From Cheiracanthium punctorium (taxonomy: Eukaryota > Arthropoda > Arachnida > Araneae > Cheiracanthiidae): 64,000 nucleotides of DNA. Below the pieces are notes generated by a model. It searched no databases. It saw only the letters and a list, made by a program, of their open reading frames with translations, and was not told where the DNA came from. A program made the position numbers and the translations under genes. The DNA is taken from NCBI GenBank assembly GCA_038373885.1, contig JAWZYV010012238.1:62001-126000 (forward strand), given 5' to 3'. This document shows positions 58,512-64,000 of the stretch, piece after piece. Position 1 is the stretch's first letter. The number at the start of each line of letters is the position of its first letter.

Positions 58512-58995
58512 TGTAATGTATAAAAAGGTAATTTGGGTTTTACTAGTTTGGGTATTGTTCAAACCGGTACTTTCACTGTAAGTTTTGCTTTCCTGTCATA
58601 CTTGCCACGCGCGCTCTGGAACTATGTTTTATTTATTTTGTTATTTGTCAGACATCAGGCCGTCAATTCTGAGTTCTTTAGAGTGTACACGTGTCCCCAC
58701 GCCTTTGTAGCCCAGGATGCGGGTCATGTTGGTAAATGTGTGTGATTCGATTAGAGATAAGAGAGAGGCGGAGTTATGTCATACCAGCCCACGTGGTATG
58801 ATGAGCGTAAATACACCCGTATCTCGAAAATCGAGAGACTTCTGCCACCGGAACTGCTTAATTAGTCCACGCTGATTTTTGTACCCGTCTCCCCTCCCCT
58901 CTTCTCATTCTATATTGTAACTTAAAAGATAATGTTCAATAAACCATATTATATGCCTTAACTCTGGAACTTTACTGGAAATATCTGACGTCTCA
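58512..58995 (+). repeat. Right LTR
   Basis: Same length as the left LTR, with the same TATA and AATAAA positions; it ends GACGTCTCA. It is preceded by a G-run and TAT. Confidence 0.88.
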
Positions 58996-60295
58996 TATAT
59001 ACATATAGAACAACCTATACCCACGTGCACACAGAGTAAGTATTTAAAATTTCTCAAATGACAAATAATTATCGAATTTACCATACAACCTTTGCTATTT
59101 TTTACCTAGTTATGTTAAATTGAAAAGTTTACTTTATTACTAAACAAAAAGCCACATTTAAATATTTAATATTTACGTTCTTTATAGTTGCCTGTTCATA
59201 ATTTTTAGATGATTTATTTATTTTAAAATAAATATCAACATATATAAAAAATACATTTATACATCGCTTTTCGTAAATCAAGAAAACAAAACAGAAAAAT
59301 ATCTGACTGCACTGCAAAAATACGATCACGCAAATAAAAAATGATTTCCTCCTAAGCGGAAAATTTCGCCAATAGCTACCAATTGCCGAAATTTCCCTGT
59401 ACGGTTGTGTAGATCACCGTGCGAGGGCCGGAAGATCTGGGCCCAGAAGGCAGCGCCAAATAAGCCGTTTGGAAGCCAAGTTAATTCCGCGTCATATGAC
59501 TTTTGTGCTCAATGCCAAATATGTCAACCAGGTGAACGGAGAAGAGACGCCCAATTCAGGGGAAGCCAGCCCATGGCCCACGCATGGGTTTAGATAGGGG
59601 CAAAATCGCATAACTATCGCTTTTTTAAGTGCGTTTTTTAATGGATAGTATTAAAATAGAGCAAAACGCATGCATTTTTTTTAATGAAGGTAAATTCTTG
59701 AAAGAACTGCCTTACATAATAGGAAGATACTTTGATTTAGACGGTGCTTAATAGGTGGGGCCAGCCCCCTCTGGCCCTTAATGACGAGTCGCCACTGAGT
59801 ACAGCTTGTAAAGAGACAGTTTCAAAATTTTGAAGTTCCTGGCATAATTAGTTTATTCGTATTTATGTACCAAAGTCACATGATTTTTTTGAGCATCCTT
59901 AAGGAGGACATACACGGGAATCTTTTTCCATTTAGCACATCCTTTCCCGTAAAAGGGATGCCAGAATTATTTTTAAAAGTACCGGCATCTGCTGAGAATT
60001 GGAGAATGTGATGAAAATGCACATCGATATAGAAGAAGAACTAGATAGATTGCCCAATGCTTAAAAACTGCAGCCATCGCCATCGCTCGATTTGACTACC
60101 AGCAATATGGCGATCGATCGAATCGCCTTTCGCGTGCCACAGAGCTAAAGAGCATTTTTGACACAGCTTTGTGGCACGCGACGGGCGATTTGCTCGACCA
60201 CCATGTTGCTGGACGGTAAATCGAGCGATGGCAACGGCTACACTTTTTCAGCATTGGGAAATGTTGCGCTTAAAAGGTTAACTGCAGGTTCAATC

Positions 60296-60490
60296 AACGC
60301 CCCCTACAGAGGAAAGCCGCGGCGCTCACTTGTGACGTCACACCGAGTAGGTAAAGCAAAGCGTTTCCATTGGGTTTCTTCTCTCTCCCACGCCGCGGGA
60401 AAGAGGAGAAACCCAATGGAAACGCTTTGCTTTACCTACTCGGTGTGACGTCACAAGTAAGCGCCGCGGCTTTCCACTCTAGGGGGCGTT
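60296..60490. mobile_element. Foldback element with 9-bp TSD (MULE-like)
   Basis: GGTTCAATC is duplicated at 60287-60295 and 60491-60499. The arms are about 85 bp, nearly perfect and GC-rich: AACGCCCCCTA, AGCCGCGGCGCTCACTTGTG and GCAAAGCGTTTCCATTGGGT, all mirrored. A 9-bp duplication is typical of Mutator-like elements. It is 195 bp with no coding potential; the open frame at 60158-60448 merely reads through it. Confidence 0.85.
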
Positions 60491-60992
60491 GGTTCAATCC
60501 ATCAAATGGCTGTTCTTAAATTTTCTCTTCAAATAATCGTGAAATGAATTAATTCGTTAGAGTTTCCAGAGAAGTTATCGTTATTCTTGAAACACTGTAT
60601 CAGCGATTCGTAATCTTTTTATCACTTACACGTACCCTTTGCTCAGAATTTTCATTTATTAGTACAGCTAACCTCCCACATAACGCAGACAAGCTTTACA
60701 TCAGCACATAATAGTTTTCTTAGTTTTACTAGTTTTACTAATTAGTAGTTTTACTTCATACTAGTTTTACTTATTAATAGTTTTACTTCAGTACATAATA
60801 GTTTTGAGTACATAATAGTTTGCTTAAAATGAGACGGGACAGTCGAATTAAATTACATATTAAAATTACGATTGAGTCTATTTTTGTAATCTAAAATTAG
60901 ACAGCTTTCTCCATGTATTGTAACAAAAGTCGCTGAGTGGGTTTTCATTAAACAGTCCAAAGAACCAAACTGCTAGGGAAAAATCTTTTTAA

Positions 60993-61383
60993 CCCTTTAA
61001 CGCGCAGTGTTCCCTCTCTGGGAACACCAAACTCTGACGTTTTGACTGTTGCCAGTCACGAAGAATAGATTGGATTTCTATAAAAAATAGTGGCGGGTGA
61101 CATAGCTCCGAGAGAATCCTTTACTTTTTAGCACGTCATTTCCGGTAAAAAAAAATTGTCACGATTCTTTTTAACAGCACTAACATCTGCTGAAAAATGG
61201 AAGAATGCGAGAACAGCTGGATTGCCCAATGCTGGATTGCCCAATGCTAATAGATTGCCCATTGCTGAAAAAAGGGCAGCCGTTGCCATCGCTCGACTTA
61301 ACTACCAGCAAGATGGCGGACGATCGAAACGTTCATCGCGTGCCAACGGCTGCCGCTTTTTGAAAGGGTTGCGCCTCAAAGGG
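60993..61383 (+). mobile_element. piggyBac-type MITE, short form
   Basis: TTAA lies on both sides (60989-60992, 61384-61387). The ends CCCTTTAACGCGCAGTG and, reversed, CCCTTTGAGGCGCAACCC match the 41060 element. It lacks about half of the inner palindrome and has a small triplication of ATTGCCCAATGCT near 61220-61262. Confidence 0.88.
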
Positions 61384-61571
61384 TTAAGGGGCATAGGCAT
61401 GCTAGATCCGTAACAATGCCTGAAAATCTTACTTTCCCACCATGGACTTAGCATGGCAGGGAAGCGGCATTACAGTTCTGAACAATTATTTTCGGCTAGC
61501 CTTTTAGGGGATTTCCGCCGTTACATACAGTCCTTATATGTACCCCCAAGAACTCCTTAATATATCCCCGC

Positions 61572-61776
61572 AGGGGCATAGCCAGGGGGTGGATATCAGG
61601 ATAGATCCCCCTCCCCATCCGAAATTTTCAGATCAGTTAGCATAATCTTTATGCTGTATAGAAATTCCATTTATTTATTCACAATTCATTCAAATTCACC
61701 CCCCTCCCGAAAAAATTTCCTGGTTGTGCCTCTGGTCCCAGGGTACGCGTATCCCAGGTTAAGAACCACTGCTCTA
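61572..61776 (-). mobile_element. hAT-like fragment(s)
   Basis: Reading leftward from 61775, CAGTGGTTCTTAACCTGGGA then CGCGTACCCTGGGA is a typical hAT end. CAGAGGCACAACCAGG, and an inverted CAGGGGCATAGCCAGG at 61572, suggest a second small element of about 160 bp. No TSDs were found. Confidence 0.45.
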
Positions 61777-61879
61777 AATAATCTTACGTATGCAACGGAA
61801 ATCGGAAAGAAATTTGCCGGCGAAGGTATTTTCGATGTCCAATTTCACAGTATTGCGAAGCATTAATAAAGAAAAATAT

Positions 61880-63490
61880 ATTTGTGCTTATTTGAATTCA
61901 ACTGTAATTTTACGAAGATTTCATTCTCCTAACTAAAAGTGGAAAATCGAAAAAAAAAAAAAAAAAAAAAAAATCTCACTTAATTGGTATTCATGAATTG
62001 AGTCCTTAAAATGCGCAATCCGGCAAAGTTATCTATTCTTGAAAGTTATATTCTCAATAGTCTCCTTCTCGAGACGTGAGTTGGTTCGATAAAAGATAAT
62101 TTGAAAAATGAAACTGTTTTCGTTTGAATCAGTAGGAAGGAATTCTTCACCAATTTCTATTGGTGTAGATCCTGTAAGAAAATGCATGGGAAAAAAGATA
62201 TGGCCATTAAATAAAGAGCTATTAGAAATGCTGCTCATTGTGAAATTCGAAAACAAAACAACACAGATAGTGCCCTCGTTCTAATGCTCTAAAAATTAAT
62301 ACAAGCGATAACAATGCTAAAATATGATTCTCCCATTCCAGCTTGGAAGCAATTAAAATTATGAATGAAGTTACCTTGGAAGATAATTTATTTCAACGTT
62401 ATATCCGAAAGCACGTTTTCATGCAAGTGCTTCTTGTGTTTAATATCGATAAGATTTGAAAAACACGAATAATTTTTTTCCTCGTTGTGCAGGTTTTAAA
62501 TCAATATTTTTCGAAGCATTTTGACGCATTTTTGTCAAAAGAATTTAAGCACACAGATTTGCAGATAGATATTCTATACCTGCAAATGTAAAAACTTTAA
62601 GGTGTACATTTTTACGTCAAATCACATTGAAAATTACTGACTTCAAATGATGTCTGAGAAATGTCAGTTAGGCATTAGGCCGCAAAATTATTTTTCGGTT
62701 AAGCAGTTTTCTCATTACACGCAGGCAAAATTTTACACAATTTTTGCAAAACATTTTTTTTTAAATTTAAATTTCCTTAATTTCGGGAAACTTCAAACTT
62801 TCGCCTATAACTACATTTTAAATGAAAAGCTGTAGATATTTTAGCATGATGCCTGAAGGAAATTTTTTACAGTTTTCACAAAATTTTTTTAAAATGTAGT
62901 AAAAATTTGGGGAAGAAATGAAGCGTATTGTTCAATTTGTAAAACCAACAATCATATTACCAAAGATCATTTCATTCGCTCCAGACGTTTAAACGTAGTG
63001 CCCAAAGAAACAAACAAAGAAAACAAAAAATTAATTTATTCAATCTAAAACAAATTTTAAAAATATATTTTGTTCAGTTGTATAAATTTTTAGAATTTCA
63101 TTCCATTCCCTTGATTCGTATCTGCGGGATGCGCCCACAAACATTTACACAATTTTCAAAAAATTTGAAAATGTATTAAAAATTTTGAAAACATCGATGT
63201 TTATATATGTTAAATGGTCACCTATCATGTTACTGAATTTCTTTTATTTACTTCTGCCATTTTTACGTGATGTGCGAATGAAATAAATGTCATGGACACT
63301 TTCATACGCCGTTTTTCTGAAAAGACAAAAATCAGTGTCTTAATAATAGTCAAGTAGTTTTTCGAGTTTAAATTTCTAGATATATAAAAAAGATTCTCAG
63401 GCGGTTTGTTGGAGTAAAACAGGAACCATTTATTAATTCTTTAGCACTCTTCAACACTCCTTGGGTATATGCATACTATAGGCTGATCAA
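61880..63490. other. AT-rich stretch, nothing recognised
   Basis: It contains a poly(A) run near 61950-61972. No gene, RNA or transposon end that I can support. Confidence 0.5.
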
Positions 63491-63495
63491 TTTAA

Positions 63496-64000
63496 CTCTT
63501 TAACGCACAGTGTTCCCGCTCTGGGAACACCAAACTATGACGTTTTGACTGTTGCCAGTCACGAAGAATAGCTTTCATTTCTATAAAAATAGTTGCGGGT
63601 GACATAGCTCCACGAGAATCTTTTACTTTGTAGCACGTCATTTCCCGTCAAAAAATGGTCACGATTATTTTTAACAGCACTGGCATCTGCTGAAAAATGG
63701 AAAAATGCGAGAACAGCTGGATAGATTGCCCAATGCTGAAAAAGGGGCAGCCGTTGGCATCGCTCGACCTAACTACCAGCAAGATAGCGGACGATCGAAA
63801 CGTTCATCGCGTGCCACAGATCTAGAGACCCTTTTTTGACGACAGCTGTGCCGCACAGCCAGCTATCGTCAAAAAAGGGGTCTCTAGATCTGTGGCACGC
63901 GATGAAAGTTTCAATCGTCCGCCATCTTGCTGGTAGTTCAGTCGAGCGATGGCATCGGCTGCCCTTTTTTCAGCATTGGGAAAGGGTTGCGCCTCAAAGG
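63496..64000 (+). mobile_element. piggyBac-type MITE, cut by the window end
   Basis: It is preceded by TTAA at 63492-63495 and starts CTCTTTAACGCACAGTGTTC. It contains the full inner palindrome (GATCGAAACGTTCATCGCGT and its inverse) and reaches GCGCCTCAAAGG at the last base, so only about one base of the element is missing. Confidence 0.85.

Larger units (their letters stand above)
55795..58995 (+). mobile_element. LTR retrotransposon, non-autonomous
   Basis: It has two LTRs of 484 bp each (55795-56278, 58512-58995), TG...CA termini and a 4-bp TSD TATA (55791-55794, 58996-58999). A G-rich run at about 58498-58509 just before the right LTR may be the polypurine tract. The 2.2-kb interior has no recognisable gag, protease, reverse transcriptase or integrase. 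It holds a GC-richer part (56345-56640), a poly(C) run near 56797, and an A-rich run at 57159-57206. The LTRs differ at about 17 positions by hand count (~3.5%), so the insertion is fairly recent. A 4-bp TSD fits Gypsy-type integration, but the family is not established. Confidence 0.9.
55731..59797. mobile_element. hAT-type element containing an LTR retrotransposon
   Basis: The perfect 8-bp TSD AGTACAGC lies at 55723-55730 and 59798-59805. The ends are CAGTGGCGGCTTGTGAC and, reversed, CAGTGGCGACTCGTCAT. Without the LTR element it is about 860 bp, with no transposase visible. Confidence 0.88.
55337..60277 (+). mobile_element. piggyBac-type element split by nested insertions
   Basis: The left part (55337-55450: CCTTTAACGAGCGGTGTCC, AAACTCTGACGTTTTAACTG) matches the left half of the 41060 MITE. 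The right part (about 59900-60277: CACATCCTTTCCCGTAAAAG, CTCGATTTGACTACCAGCA, AGCATTGGGAAATGTTGCGC) matches the right half. The flanks are TCAA at 55333-55336 (decayed) and TTAA at 60278-60281. The hAT insertion at 55731-59797 explains most of the separation. About 380 bp of extra sequence beside the hAT is not in the short MITEs. Confidence 0.65.

Noticed and set aside
60158..60448. 96-codon open frame
   Set aside because: Reads from the piggyBac-type MITE straight into the GC-rich palindrome; no protein signal.
1..64000. CRISPR arrays, bacterial operons, phage or toxin-antitoxin systems
   Set aside because: The DNA is plainly animal: spliced genes, SINEs, hAT and piggyBac-type elements. 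No regular spacer-repeat arrays were seen.

Overview
This is eukaryotic, AT-rich, intron-containing animal DNA, most likely from a spider or another arachnid. The pointers are a MATH-domain protein of the kind amplified in spiders, an intact Tc1/Tcb-like transposase, an RNase H-bearing LINE relic and many hAT, piggyBac, mariner and Helitron-like insertions. The assignment is an inference from gene families, not from a marker gene. No operons, CRISPR arrays, rRNA or functional tRNA genes are visible.

The backbone is a same-strand cluster of four small genes (A-D) encoding secreted, tyrosine-rich proteins of 54-65 residues. Gene A has only its last 46 coding bases at the left edge, with its 3' UTR exon at 1975. 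Gene B is at 18237-21190, gene C at 28239-31145 and gene D at 47007-52155. All complete copies share one plan: a TATA box, a first coding exon of four codons (MQ[S/Y]L), a phase-0 intron, a second exon with the rest of the protein, and an intron inside the 3' UTR 15-18 nt after the stop codon. A, B and C lie in head-to-tail duplicated segments, roughly up to 15.98 kb, 15.98-25.6 kb and 25.6-33 kb. The segments share promoters, introns, a piggyBac-type MITE in the 3' UTR intron, 3' exons and downstream sequence. D is an older, diverged member.

A second likely gene, on the minus strand at 35.2-35.9 kb, encodes a MATH-domain protein with no BTB domain in the same reading frame. A TATA-like box and an initiator lie 30 bp apart just upstream.

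Most of the rest is transposon-derived. With readable ends and target-site duplications (TSDs): hAT elements at 2799-3509, 6493-9389, 9052-9228, 16105-16731, 39403-39808, 50080-50534 and 55731-59797; piggyBac-type MITEs with TTAA sites at 41060-41586, 60993-61383, 63496-64000 and in the A-C introns; a Helitron at 26308-27396 whose empty site survives upstream of gene B; Tc1, Tc3 and mariner copies at 23037-24521, 38788-40762 and 49109-49710; an LTR retrotransposon at 55795-58995; and four tRNA-derived SINEs. The 55.3-60.3 kb region is a three-level nest: LTR element in a hAT element in a piggyBac-type element. Two copies of a transposon I cannot name (13.0-16.0 and 42.6-44.4 kb) carry decayed coding sequence with a GAVHYxRWMSKAxY motif.

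The most interesting candidates are the tyrosine-rich gene family with its conserved 3' UTR intron and the BTB-less MATH gene. I found no convincing multi-gene system beyond these. All boundaries were read by eye and need alignment to refine.
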